Assembly: GCA_008802785.1 (NCBI GenBank)
Contig: VUYT01000002.1
Span: 620,001 to 684,000 of the forward strand
Reading direction: 5' to 3'
Length of the DNA stretch: 64,000 bases
Source: Symmetrospora coprosmae
Taxonomy: Eukaryota; Basidiomycota; Cystobasidiomycetes; Symmetrosporaceae
Part shown: one piece after another, positions 33,011-44,487 of the stretch
How the letters are laid out: each line of letters begins with the position of its first letter
Position numbering within the stretch: the stretch's first letter is position 1
Notes under the pieces: model-generated
Database searches by the model: none
Seen by the model: only the letters and a program-made list of their open reading frames with translations
Told to the model about the DNA's origin: nothing
Position numbers and translations under genes: made by a program

Positions 33011-34796
33011 ATGCCACCTCCAGGTGAGCGCTAACGCCACCGAGGTTGCCGGACCTGCAATCTACGAGCCAAGCTTACCCTCTCTCCGATGATACTGCAC
33101 AGGCTCTCCGAACCCATCTCAAACTGTCCCCGTCTCCCATTCCTCGAACGAAAAATCGCAGCTCGCCGACGCCGAGTCGGCCTTCCCCCTCGCCGCCATC
33201 ATCTGCATTGCGGTCGTCGGCGGCCTCGTCGCACTCTTCGTCGTGTACAGACTCTACCGATGGATGTACGCTCGCGGCCAGCGGCGTCGCGCGGCGTCCA
33301 GCTTCCGCCTGCCGCCGACGCCCAGCACTGCGACGGACCCGTTTGCAAATCCGCACAATCAGACCATGGCCCAGGCGGGAAATGTGTATCCTTCCCTGAG
33401 CACACGGAGCAGCAGCTTCTTTGGCACGGTGGACAGTCAAGCCAAATTCGGCGGGGGAGCGGGAGCCGGGATGGGCTCTGCGGCCAACTCTGTTGCGAGC
33501 ATCTCTGAGCTCGGCGTGCTCGGCCCAGCTGCCGGTCCTGCGGCCACTTCGATGCAGCCCACCAGCCCGTTCATGGGCACTGCATCTTCTGCCGCCACGT
33601 CTCGCAGTTCGACGCCGCCCAACGCGTTTGTCGCGCATCCGTACTACCCGGGCTCGGGTGCACGCCCTCCGATCCGCGGCAACAGCAGCATGTCGACAGA
33701 TCAGCTGCGCGCACAGGGCTCGCGCTCGTCGCTCTTTGTCCCAAACACGCCTGCAGCCTCTGCAGCGCGCGACGCTTCCCGCGAGCGGCGGCACAGTGCC
33801 CTGCCGCACTCGTCTTCACACGGCAGCACAGGCTCGTCTGCCAGCCACGCCACCTCGCCCTCTGTATCATCTCCTTCTGCGGCAGTCACCCTGTCGCCCT
33901 TTGGCACCCCGCGCCGCCCGCGAGTCTCCGGCCCGCCGCACGCGCGCCACTCGCGCGTCGAGATTGTACCGCCCATGCCGCTCGCCCCGCCGCCGGGGAC
34001 AGTCGTGGCGACCGACAAGGCGACTCTCAACTTTTCGTCCCTGAGCGGGATCGGCGCAAGCGGGACGCTGCTGGGATTGTCGGAGCTCGCGTCGCCGCAA
34101 CGGCCGCATGCTGCTGGGCCGTCCGGGTCGGCGGCGCTGAGTCCGCCGGCTGCAGGCCCAGGGCTTGCATACAGCTCCGGAAGCGACATCAGCAGCGTGG
34201 GCGCTGCAGGGTGGTTCAATACGCCCGCGGCGGGCTCGGAGCTCGAGTTGGCTCGAAACGGTCAATCTGCCGGGTCCTCGCCACCCGGCTCGAGTGAGGG
34301 TGCAGCCTCTGCGTCTCTAAGCGGCCCATCGTCCAGAGGCGAGCTTAAGGGTCAAGCGAGTGGTCGCCGCTCCGCAAATAGCAGCGATAGCAGCGGTTCG
34401 AATGACCATGATCCAAGCGGAACTGCAGGCGCTGGCGGGTACCACACGCGTGGCTTCTCCGAGGCGACCAGCACGGCCTCTGCACACTTCAGCGACGAGA
34501 GCGCACCCACGCCGCCGCTTCCTGCCCATTCGGCTATATCAACACCCTCAGCTGGACGGGCGCAGACAGACCCTCCCGCATCGGCGCAGCCGCAGTCCCC
34601 GCTCGACCAGCTCCGAACGCAGCTTGAGGGCGAGGCGAGGCGCGTGCAGCGCATCTCGAGCAGCTCAACTTCGGCCAGCCCTTCGTCTGCTCGTGCTTCT
34701 GCCCATGCGAGGAGCAACAGTGGCGTCCTGTCGAGAGCGGACGTCGCGGCGTATCGAAGGGGGGAGAGCGGGCCTGTGCCTGGGCTCGACCTCTGA
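33011..34796 (+). CDS. Single-pass membrane protein with long Ser-rich cytoplasmic tail
   Basis: Exon 1 is 13 nt (ATG CCA CCT CCA G, 33011-33023), exon 2 is 33103-34796, 568 residues in all. The tiny first exon supplies the only in-frame ATG before the membrane segment, with a GTGAGC donor and CACAG acceptor. About 30 polar residues precede one helix (LAAIICIAVVGGLVALFVVY, about residues 32-52), followed by a basic anchor (RLYRWMYARGQRRR). The remaining 500 residues are Ser/Ala/Pro/Gly-rich, with no repeat or known domain. The topology resembles fungal surface sensors or adaptors with a short outside part, but no family is recognised. Confidence 0.7.
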
Positions 34797-35368
34797 TCAT
34801 CCCCGCCAATACCAGGGAGACCTTTCTACCCTACCCGGCCGACATATCATCGCCTTTGGCCGGGGTCTCTGGTTCGCCCGCCTCCCATTGCTCCCCTTCT
34901 TCTCGTTACGGGCCACCTTTCTCGTCGTTCTTCGCGCTTCTTCGAGCCTGTTGGCCCGCATTATCGGGACAGAGGCATATTCACATCCATCCGTCTCACG
35001 AAGCCGTGTGCCCCTCGTGGCTCCCCGTCCGCATCCACCCATACACACTCGTTCAGCTCCCCTACAACGCTCACCCTTCCTCTCGCTCTACGGACACTCG
35101 CTTCGTTCTCGCTGCATTGCCTACGCGGTAGGGCTCGCATGTCTGTACTCTAGTGTTGTCATAGCGTTCAGATAGTTGTATAGCGCTGCGCCGCCTCCTA
35201 TCGCTGCACATCCGCAGAGGATCCCCGTCGTCTCTTGCTGCATACCCTAACCGCATCGCTCACGGCCGCTCGCGGTCGACCGCGGCCGCAGCCGCAACAG
35301 TACCGGGCCCCTCTCCGTCTCGCGTTCTGCTCTAGGACGATCCGTGTATTAACACCACGCACAAGACC
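34797..35368. other. Intergenic, membrane-protein gene to Dabb gene
   Basis: 3' flank of the membrane-protein gene and promoter of the Dabb gene. C/T-rich on the plus strand. No gene seen. Confidence 0.5.
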
Positions 35369-35989
35369 ATGGCGGAACCGCGCGTGATGCACATTGTGCA
35401 CTTCGGCTACAAGCCCTCGACGTCTGCTGCGGACAAGGCAGAGATCGCCTCGCGGTTCCTGGCGCTCGCCAAAGGGTGCCGTTTGCAGGCCGCAGCCGCA
35501 GGGCAGGCTCAGGCTCAGGCTCGTACAGAAGCCAACGAGCAGGGAGACAGGTACATTGTGGGCATCACGGGCGGCACGGACAACTCGCCCGAAGGGGCTG
35601 CCCATGGGCTCGAGGTGGGTCGGCGGTTCACCGCGTACAGTACACTAAGTGGCCAGCATTCCGAGCGCGGAGGCCTCCTGCTGGGCACAGGAAGTCTGAG
35701 CTGACTCGTCACGGTGCTCCGTCTGCAGCACTCATTCATAGTGACTTTCCGAAACTTGGCAGACCGTGACTGTGAGCGAGGGGACGGCGCACACCTCTAT
35801 GGTCTCTCGGACCCCCGCGCCCGCTGCATCGCCCCCGAATGTAGGACGCTGACTTGATGATATCCCCAACATCCCTGTGCGCTGGCAGACTACGTTCATG
35901 CCGATCCGGTCCATGCAGAGTTCAAGGCCTTTGTCGGGCCGCATATTGCCTCGGTCACCGTGCTGGATTTCTCAGAGGGCCAATTCTAA
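35369..35989 (+). CDS. Stress-responsive A/B barrel (Dabb) domain protein
   Basis: Exons 35369-35614, 35729-35771, 35889-35989 (129 aa). The start VMHIVHFGYKPS, the motif VGITGGTDNSPEG, HSFIVTFRNLADRDYYVHAD and the ending FVGPHIASVTVLDF follow the Dabb ferredoxin-like barrel closely. These are small dimeric proteins; some plant and fungal members have roles in stress or in small-molecule cyclisation, others are unassigned. An Ala/Gln-rich loop (AAAAGQAQAQARTEANEQ) is inserted after the first helix. Introns (114 and 117 nt) have GTGGGT and GTGAGC donors. It is followed in the same direction by the Cys4-finger gene. Confidence 0.85.
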
Positions 35990-36245
35990 AGACGCGAGCC
36001 AGAACGATAGAGCAGCCGGTCTGCTGCTGCCATGCTTGCTCCTGAATTTGTCCTCTGTTCGGTGCGATGACGGAAGTGATGCATACGTGGGTCGGTGGGA
36101 GGCGAAGAATGAGGGACGCCGAGCACGCGTGCTTCGCAAGGGGGCAAAGGGGGGATCCGGACAGGGAAAGGGGTTCGAGAATGTGGCCCAGCCCACAGGA
36201 GCAAGGGTGCTGCTGACGCTGCGCTCTGTCCTGCTCCATTTGACC

Positions 36246-39227
36246 ATGTCCTCCACGTCCACCGCTGCAGCTGGGTCGGCTCCTGCATTCGAGCCGGAGC
36301 CGGCTCCGCTGCCCCTACCCCGCTTGCCCGCGAGCGCGGAAGTGCTCGAGCTCCTCAGAGGCGCTCTCCCCGAAGGCATGCTGGAAGCCCTTCTGGCACA
36401 GCGCAGGGACCCGCTCTCTGCAGCGCAGATTGAGCAGGGAGCTGCAGAGACTGCCAGATTGCGGGAGGTCGTGGAGCGACGTTACGCGGAGCAGGGCAGC
36501 GTGTTCGAAGGTGCGCACGTGCACGATTGTAGCCAGTCCTTGCTCTCCTCGTTCATCGTGATGAACTGGCCGCCCGAGGAGGACATCGAACGATATGGCC
36601 CTGGCCTCTTTGTTACCGAGAACATGAGCGACACTGCTCGACACGCGCGCAAGGCAGGATTCGACCGTCCCGGCGTCGGAGTGTTTGACATATCTCACCG
36701 GGCTTACAAGCGAGGCCAGACCGGCCAGTATCCCTACCAGAAGTCAGTGCGCTTCATGCGAGATTTGGACGATGCAGTACTGTATTACGAGGTACAGCGT
36801 GCCATTGCACAGGGCTCGCGCGTAATCATGTTTGCCGGCGTGGAGGTGCGCGACGCATTCGTCCGAGGTCGGAATCTCGCTAAGCGGCCTGACATTGCTC
36901 GAGACCTTGCCTTTGTCTTTGCCGATTCCAATGCGCAGTTGACTGAGATTGAGACGGTAGATTCGAGCATTGTCACGCCGGCCGGAGAGGGATTCGCGGT
37001 GCAGTATGAGTATCAGGTTGCCCGTTTGACAGGCCAGAATGCGGTATCTTCCTCGCTCATTTTGCGGGCAGACAGCTTCGCTGCTCGATGGCATTACGAG
37101 GTCCCAAATTCCCTGAAACAGGGCATGTCGTACAAAGTCTTCGCGGCCGCGACCGAGTCTGTCGAGAATTCCTCCGCCGAGGAGTATCGAGCCTACAGAA
37201 TGCACGTTGGGCGGGCTCGTGAGCCCGAAATGTCGCTCGATGAGCTCCAGAGGGCTGTCATGAAGATGGTACCGCAGCCGAGACGATCATTCCTGGAGCA
37301 TCAGGCTCGTTCACGTCAAGTTGCCAGGTTTATGGTCGCCGTGCTGAGAAAGCTTGCGAACCGCGTCACACTTGCTTGCTTGATCGAAGGTGTCGCAATG
37401 GAGGGAGTTCTCGACGAAGATACGCTGGTCTCGCTAGTCGAAGCTTCTCGATGCTCATTCCCGGCCCTGATGAACTGTATTTGGGAGTGCAAGCGTCGCG
37501 CCACATGTAACGCCCGCGCCAATGGCGATCTCTCAGATGATAGGCTCAGAGAGCTCGACGAGAGCAACAGCAAGCAGAGAGCACTACGGCGTGCACGGAC
37601 GGAGGAAATCAATCTCGATGATCAATCGGCCTGCACGAATCCTGGATGTGCCGTGCAGAATTCAGCCGCTTGGTATTTCTGCGGAGGTGCGAAAGCCGAT
37701 CAGCTCATCTGCCTATGCTGCTACTCCGAGGCACGTCTGAAGAAGCACAATGCCGATCCAGCCGTCGTGTGCTGCGCATGTGCGGCCGAAGCTTGCACCA
37801 GTGGCTGGTACTTCACTGGCGGATCAGCAGGCGATGAGCCAATCTGCGGGCCGTGCTACGAGATCGCCCGTCGCAGCGCTCACAACGCGGATCCCGCGGA
37901 CGTCTGTTCCTCATGCACCGTCGAGACCTGCAACGGTGGCTGGCAATTCAACGGTGGACCAACAGCCGATCAGCCAATCTGCAGGCCGTGCTACAAGGTC
38001 GCTCGGCGCACAGCTCACGATGCAGATCCTTCGGTAGTCTGCTGCGAGTGCAACGCCGAGACTTGCGAGGGTGGCTGGCACTTCAATGGTGGACCAACAG
38101 CCGATCAGCCAATCTGCAGGCCGTGCTACGAGGTCGCGCGACGCAGAGCTCACGACGCGGATCCCACGATCGTCTGCTGCGAGTGCGATGCCGAGACTTG
38201 CGAGACCGGCTGGCACTTCACTGGCGGATTAGCAGGCAATGAGCCGATCTGCAACCCGTGCTACGAGGTCGCGCGACGCAGAGCTCACGATGCAGATCTG
38301 AGCCTCGTTTGCTGTGCCTGTGGCACGGAGACCTGTGAGAGTGGCTGGTACCCTAGGGGCGGACCAACGGGCGATCAGTCAATCTGCAGGCCGTGCTACC
38401 TGATTGCCCTCGACAGAGCTCACGACGAGGATCCTGCGGTCGTCTGCTGTGCATGCAACACCGGGTTCTGCGAGGGTGGCTGGCAGTTCACCGGAGGATC
38501 AACAGGCGATCAGCCAATCTGCGTTCCGTGCTACGACGTCGCCCGGCGTGAAGCTCACAATGAAGATGAGACGGTCATCTGCTGCGCATGTGGCGCCGGA
38601 CGATGCAACAGTGGGTGGCACTTCAACGGCGGAGAGACCAAAGATCAGCCAATCTGCGGGGTGTGCTACCAAGCTGCTCGGCGTGCCCCGAAGCGAGTCA
38701 AAAGGCTTAACGAGAACGAGAACGTCAATTGTCAGCGATGCCACGCCAAGACGTCCTCCAGCTGGTATCCGACAAGCGCAAAAACGAAGGTGTGGTGCGA
38801 CGATTGCTGGGATATCAAGGCCAACGGGCCTTTGGATGGGTCACGGCCGATCCGTCCCATCCCCTCCCAGCCTCCCAAGTCACAAGCCGCCGTCTTGTCC
38901 GTCAAGCCGAATTCGAAGGTATCCCTGATCGGCAAACCGGCACCTCGGGCGCGCGAGATGCCCTTGCAGCAGAAGATCGGCAAACCGGCGCCCAGAGCAC
39001 GAGGGATGCCACTGCAGCAGAAGCGCAAGTTCTTGGGCGGCGCGGACGGCAGGCGTCTCAAGGCCTTCGACGGGATGGGTGGGAGCTGCGCAGGCGACGA
39101 CGTCCTATTCATTGCCGTCCATCCGCTCGGCTTCACTACGGTCATCCAAAAGGCACCTCCCTCTCTTGTCGAATCCCTTAGATTCTTCCAGGCTGCCAGC
39201 AAGCTTCAGATCCACGCTTCACGCTAG
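36246..39227 (+). CDS. Large protein with tandem array of GATA-like Cys4 fingers
   Basis: One uninterrupted frame; the ATG at 36246 starts MSSTSTAAAG and gives 993 residues. Upstream codons in frame overlap the last exon of the Dabb gene, so the later ATG was preferred. Residues 1-460 form an alpha/beta-looking region (SLLSSFIVMNWPPEED, SRVIMFAGVEVRDAFVRG, AFVFADSNAQLTEIE) that I do not recognise. Residues about 462-860 hold nine finger-like units. Seven are 45-residue repeats of the form CC.C...TC..GW.F.GG...D.PIC.PCY..ARR.AH; a degenerate unit lies before them and a classic-looking C-x2-C...C-x2-C unit (CQRCHAKTSSSW, WCDDCW) after. The spacing resembles GATA-type zinc fingers. The tail has a doubled IGKPAPRAR(E/G)MPLQQK segment. 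A nucleic-acid or protein-binding role is plausible; no function is claimed. Confidence 0.75.
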   Translation: MSSTSTAAAGSAPAFEPEPAPLPLPRLPASAEVLELLRGALPEGMLEALLAQRRDPLSAAQIEQGAAETARLREVVERRYAEQGSVFEGAHVHDCSQSLLSSFIVMNWPPEEDIERYGPGLFVTENMSDTARHARKAGFDRPGVGVFDISHRAYKRGQTGQYPYQKSVRFMRDLDDAVLYYEVQRAIAQGSRVIMFAGVEVRDAFVRGRNLAKRPDIARDLAFVFADSNAQLTEIETVDSSIVTPAGEGFAVQYEYQVARLTGQNAVSSSLILRADSFAARWHYEVPNSLKQGMSYKVFAAATESVENSSAEEYRAYRMHVGRAREPEMSLDELQRAVMKMVPQPRRSFLEHQARSRQVARFMVAVLRKLANRVTLACLIEGVAMEGVLDEDTLVSLVEASRCSFPALMNCIWECKRRATCNARANGDLSDDRLRELDESNSKQRALRRARTEEINLDDQSACTNPGCAVQNSAAWYFCGGAKADQLICLCCYSEARLKKHNADPAVVCCACAAEACTSGWYFTGGSAGDEPICGPCYEIARRSAHNADPADVCSSCTVETCNGGWQFNGGPTADQPICRPCYKVARRTAHDADPSVVCCECNAETCEGGWHFNGGPTADQPICRPCYEVARRRAHDADPTIVCCECDAETCETGWHFTGGLAGNEPICNPCYEVARRRAHDADLSLVCCACGTETCESGWYPRGGPTGDQSICRPCYLIALDRAHDEDPAVVCCACNTGFCEGGWQFTGGSTGDQPICVPCYDVARREAHNEDETVICCACGAGRCNSGWHFNGGETKDQPICGVCYQAARRAPKRVKRLNENENVNCQRCHAKTSSSWYPTSAKTKVWCDDCWDIKANGPLDGSRPIRPIPSQPPKSQAAVLSVKPNSKVSLIGKPAPRAREMPLQQKIGKPAPRARGMPLQQKRKFLGGADGRRLKAFDGMGGSCAGDDVLFIAVHPLGFTTVIQKAPPSLVESLRFFQAASKLQIHASR
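37757..38702 (+). repeat. Seven tandem 135-bp coding repeats (Cys4 fingers)
   Basis: The word CCAATCTGC recurs with a 135-bp period (for example 37839 and 37974). Units 2 and 3 share a stretch of more than 40 identical bases covering GGPTADQPICRPCY, suggesting recent unit duplication or gene conversion. Confidence 0.9.
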
Positions 39228-40292
39228 CAGCCGACCAACGACTGGCGCCTCGATCTGCTCGCGAGCATCGGTATCAAGCGCACGACCCTTTGAAGGTCGC
39301 AGTGGGAGGTCTCTCGAGTTCGTTCTTTTCCGTCCCGATGCAAGCAGTCTTATCCGTTGTACACGGCCAACTCTGGCGCAGTCCCGGCTTCTCCACGTCG
39401 AAGTTGAGTCCTCGTAGTCGCATACGCAGTATCCAAACCGTCGTACGCCACACCTACTCTGCTCTGCCATCTTCGTCCAAAACCTGCTTTTCCCCTCGAG
39501 AAGAACTCTTCCCCTCTCCTCCCCCCTCTCCCTCTCCTTCCTCTCTCTCCCTGTACCTGAGACGCGTTCAGCCTGTCCGGTTCTCGATCGCGTCGAAGGG
39601 TGCCCTCCCCTCTCTGTCTTCAGTGCGAGAAGGGGGAGCCTCGACCCGACCCGAAGCTCCATCGCACAACGGACCGGGCCGACAATGCGTCAAGGGGTAA
39701 CAGACCTGACGTAAACATGCTGCAGGTGCGCCAGGATACATACGGTCGTTGGGACGACTGCCTGGTCCCTGGTCATGGATCATACAGAATTGCAGTTCTT
39801 GAGCACCGTCCAGGGCTTCTGCCGTGAAGTCAAACTCTCAGACGAGGCCAGAGCGATTGCTGTCGCATAGTCTGGAAGCTTGTGATTGTGCCAGCAGCAG
39901 CAAATATAGTTGGGGTCTTTGTCCTTGATGTGTGTGATGTCAGGTAATCTCCGGGACCCCGGTGCTGCTGTGACCCGGCGAGCTCGGGAAGGGGGAGGTT
40001 GAGGAGGGGGTAGGGCGGCAGGGGGGTCTGCCTGCTGCTTTCAACCATCAGCGGCAGTGCGCTCTGCCCCGTACGTACACGCACGCACACGCACAGACAC
40101 ACTACAAAGTGTCTTGTTTGCCGTTGCATCTCTCTCGAAAGACGGGCGTCGTCCCTTTTGTTGGACTCGACTGGACTGGACGGCGGGACAAGGAGAACGA
40201 GTGGGAGAGCAGCGAGGAGGAGGAACGCACGCACGGTCGGGACCCTCGCACGCACACACGCACGCTGTCATAGAGAGAATACAGTGCCCGAC
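39228..40292. other. 1.1-kb intergenic region
   Basis: 3' flank of the finger gene and a long promoter or leader of the PHD gene. CT-rich between 39470 and 39555; CACGCACA-rich between 40077 and 40265. No gene or R-loop-like element that I can support. Confidence 0.5.
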
Positions 40293-43200
40293 ATGGAGCT
40301 CGAAGTTGCGGGCGGCGGGGTTGCAGCGGGAGGCTCTGCGACAGACATTCCGAACCCGGCCAGCAGCAGCAGCAGCAGCCATACCGGCACTGGGATCAGC
40401 AAGAAGCAGAGGCAAACGCGGATACCGGAGCACCTCAAAGCTGTGCGCAAGAGTACAGCCGCTGCTGCTTCATCATCAAAGAAGGCCAGCTCGCCCAAAA
40501 AGTCGGCCGTGGCAGTCGGGCCAGCCGATAAGCTCCTGGCAGCGGAGCAGGGGCAGCAGCAGCAGCAGCAGCAGCAAGAACAGCATCACAGCAGCAGCAA
40601 GAAGAAGAAGATGGCTGGCAGCAGCAGCAGCACTATCAAGCTGACCATTGCAGTGTGAGCCTTCCCTCCTTCCTCCTGACCTCGCCGTTCTTTGCATCGA
40701 GATCTCGGCTCCTTCTCTCTCTCTCTCATGAGCCCGCGGTGCAGCAGCGCAGCTCAAGGCCGCCGCCGCCGCGGCGATCAGCCTGGGACGCTAAAAAGGC
40801 CCACCCCAAACTCTCTAGTAGCGTGCACGGCATTGAGGAGATCAGATGAGGACGGGGCAATGATGGGACTCCTGACGCTGACCTGCTGCATCGCCCATCG
40901 CTGCTCCTGTCGCCCGCCGCTCTGCGCACTCCAGGAACAGGTCTGGATCAATGGCGGCTGCTGCTGGCGGCGGCCCCGCCGTCCTCGCTGCGCCGACGCC
41001 AACGCCGACGCTCGACAGCACGGCAGCTGCAGCTGCGATGCCAGCAAGCCCAAGCAAGAAGGCCTCGTCTACGAAAGCAGGCAAGACGTCGAGTCCGAAG
41101 AAAGACTCAAAGCCGAATGTTGCCAAAGCTTTGCCCGCGAAAGCCGTCCCTTCCCCCTCTGTACCCGCATCGACGCCTTGCGACGCAGCAGGACTAGCTT
41201 CGAATAATGGCATGGGCAGCCCAGATCTTCACAGCGTAGCAGCAGAGTCAGGATCGTTCCTGTCCACTCTGCGTCCCGGGAACCCTGCCGGCATGCCGCC
41301 ATCGAATGCACTCGCAGCTCCAGCTCTCTTGCGCACAGCATCTTTACCCCACGTGTCCACGGCTCGCTTAATCAACCTGACAGCAGGGCAGCAGGCGCGA
41401 GCAAGAGGGTCCGCAGCAGCAACAGTGCGCGCGTCCATCGGATCCAAGAGTGTTGCCAACCTCAACGCGGCTGTCCAGATGTCTCCGCAGTCTGCGCAGC
41501 AGCAAGAATCCGCATGCGGAGGGTATTCGCCCACAGCAGTCCCTCCTTCTTCATCGTCTTCCTCGCTCCAGCTGCCCACCCGCCCTTCGAAACGGCGCAA
41601 TACAGCCTCCACCGTCGCATCCTCGTCGTCCTTTTCTGGTCGATCGGCCCATTCGACCTCCACCTCGTCCAGCGGCAGTCGGAATGGCAGCCTGGGCGGC
41701 AACAGCCTCTTTAACCTCGCATCGGGCGCGTCGGGCATGTCTGCCACTGGGTTCGGGGGCAGCACTGCTCTGCAGCGCTCCCTCACCTCCCTATCCATTC
41801 CGAGCATGATGGCCGGCCTCGGCTTATCGTCGGCCGCGTCCGCATCGTCGCCCACTTCCGCCGGCGGCGCGGGGATGACCCTCTCCGTCTCTACGGACGG
41901 CAAAGCGTGCATCACTCCACGAACTGAGCTTGCAAGCTTCAGCTTTCCCAACATGTCGCTCGGGTCGAGCAGCAGTGGGGCCAGCGTAAGCCCGATGAGC
42001 AGAAGCGCCTCACAGGCGAATCTGGCTGGCAGTGTGGTGTGAGTCCCCTTGCTATCCTTCCCAGGAGCTCGGAAGTCCGCTCTAACACATCTCACGCCTC
42101 TTTGCGCCCCTGATAGCAGGCCTGGTCTCTCAGGGAGCAACACTCTCGATACCAGAGCATCCATGCCATATCGGTTTGCCTCGACTAACAATCTAGGCAG
42201 AGTCACGGTCCAGGAAGTCGCCCCTGCGCACCGTCAAGGCTTCAACCCATCGGCTGCGAGCTGGTCACCGCCACTCACTGCTGGGTTGAGCTTGGCCTCC
42301 GCTTCTCCGGCCCTCTATTCAGCAGCTCTTCCTGCCTTCTGCTCGCCTGCCGACACTATGCTTGGTGCACCTGCCTTTCTCCCGGAATACGCTACCGCCA
42401 ACATCGTACTGCCCACCGGGCAGGCCAATGTGCCATTCGGCGAGCTGGCCTTTTCTGCGTCTGCGGGGTCGTCCCTGCCAGCAGCACCGGGGCGCCTTGT
42501 GACAGCCGCGGCTGTCTTGCCCGCGAGCGGCTCCGTCTCTGGCAGAGCTCCCATGGACAGCCAGCACCGGAAAGATCGCATCCAGGCCTGGCTCGACTCG
42601 CCGGAGTTCGACGAGAGTGTCGACACTGGCGCTGTAGTGGGCGCAAGTTGGTCATCGATCCCACGGCCTACTGCGGACAGCTCGGATGGCGGCGACATCC
42701 GCATGGAGCCTTTTGCGCCAGAGCCGCTCGACCTGACCATCAAGCCTCGTCAACGCTTTGGGCCCGCACCAGGATCCCTGTCGCTGCGCTACGAAGAGGA
42801 GGAGGAAGAGGCAGATGCGAGTGACGTCCTGCACATGCGTCGCGTCCGCGTTTCCGGAAAGAGCGTAAAGCCGCTCCACCTATCGCGCAAAAGGCGTTAC
42901 GATGAGGAAGGGGCAGCCTCGATGGCACCAACAGGTCAGGAGCCATCTTCAGTGCAGAGCAGTATGGGAACCATTCCCATGTCGAGCTTCGGTAACCTCA
43001 CGCCCTTCTCGAGTCCGACCAAAAACCAGGAAAGGACCAGCATCTCGCCCGCAAAGGTGTTTGGCGGTAGCACTAGCAAGGGCAAGAGCGTCGGCAAGAA
43101 TGCATTCACGCAGACTGTAGAGTCTGACGTCAACCCATCGGTTGCGTCTGGCAAGAAAGGCGGTCGGAGAAAGAAGGCAGCCATTGTGGGGTGCGAGTGC

Positions 43201-44487
43201 TCGGATGGCGACGATGGCGAGGCCATGGTGCAATGCGACACATGCTCGCGATGGTGGCATCTCACCTGCCTCGGTCTCGACGACGCCGATCTGGGAGACG
43301 AGTGGTTTTGCGCCCCGTGCACGGAAGAAGCCGTGGCGCACCGCCGGATGGTCGAGCTCACTTCGTATCCTTCGCCCTCGTCGCCCGTGCGGCAGCCCAT
43401 CGACCTTGCAGCGGTCGTTGCGATGGACAGCCAGGCAGCGCAGCCCGCACAAATGCGCCTGGCTGCTGCAGTCGACCTCAGATCGCCTGGCCGCAGTGCC
43501 CTGTCGGCTGTGAGCCTCTCGCCAACGCTTGAATTGGACGACGGCAATATGTCTACCCCCACAACGCCGGATTATCCAGCCACGCTCCGTGAGCCCACCT
43601 TCTCGCACTCCTCGACACCAAAGGTGCGGTACGAGCGGCGGTTCGAGGACGCGCACCTCGTCCCCGCTCCTGCGCCTCCGCTCCTTCGCTCAGCAACGTA
43701 TCACTCGGGCCAAGCCATGCCACAGCAGCAGACTGTGCACGCAAACGGTTTCACACCAGGGCACACTGCGTCTGGCTCCTACTCGCGCTCATATGCGCCC
43801 GTGACGCCTCGCCTGGGCTACGACGTCACCTCGGCATCTTCGAGCTTCACCCCGCAGGCTTCGGCCTCGAATCCACCCCGTCGCACCTCTGTCAACGGGT
43901 TCGAGATGTGGACAGGCGGCTATGCGCCAAACACGCCGAGCAACGGTATTGCACTCGGCACGCCTGGCGCTGGCGCGCACGCAACGGGACACGCGCGACG
44001 CCTAAGCCGTCACTTCCGCACCCCATCTGCCCATTTCCAGTGGGATGACCTTGCCATTCCGTCCTTCTCGTCTTCGTCGTCTTCCCGCCCGCACGGCTTT
44101 AGCAGCTTTGCAAGTCCCGGGGCGGGCCTACTGCCGTCTGGTCTCTCACGTGGAGAGGACGAGGATGCACCCCTCGGCGCTGCGCTCGCAAAGGGGACAT
44201 TCGGCTTTGCAAGCCATGCACCTCGCACGCCTCCCATGAGCTACGCACAGCACCCGCATTTCGCGACGGCTCCGCATGCCCAGCATCAGCACCATTCGTA
44301 CCAGCAGCAGCACCCGCACAGCGCCGGGCCGGGGCTGCGTGACGACCTGGACGACTCGCACCACGCCTTCATGCCGCCCTCACTCGATCCGGACGAGGCG
44401 GCGCGTCAGCGCTTCCTCGAGCTCACATCGACCCCGTCCAAATGGGGTGACAGCCAGCGCTTCTCGCCCAACCTCACGTGGGACTAG
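40293..44487 (+). CDS. PHD-finger protein
   Basis: Exons 40293-40654, 40935-42038, 42117-44487 (1278 aa). Most of the protein is Ser/Ala/Pro-rich. One PHD finger lies at about residues 845-893: GCECSDGDDGEAMVQCDTC, then WWHLTCLGLDDAD and DEWFCAPC, giving the full C4HC3 ligand set with the aromatic residues of methyl-lysine readers. Lys-rich patches (KKKGG, GGRRKKA) flank it and can serve as nuclear signals. The first exon has a CAG-encoded Gln run (40555-40577) and SPKK-like motifs. The C-terminal end is His/Gln-rich. A chromatin reader is likely; the exact complex cannot be told, since no other domain is visible. Intron donors are GTGAGC and GTGAGT. Confidence 0.85.

Noticed and set aside
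36001-36245. Upstream extension of the Cys4-array protein from 35877
   Set aside because: The extension overlaps the last coding exon of the Dabb gene in another frame and has no domain; the ATG at 36246 is a better start.
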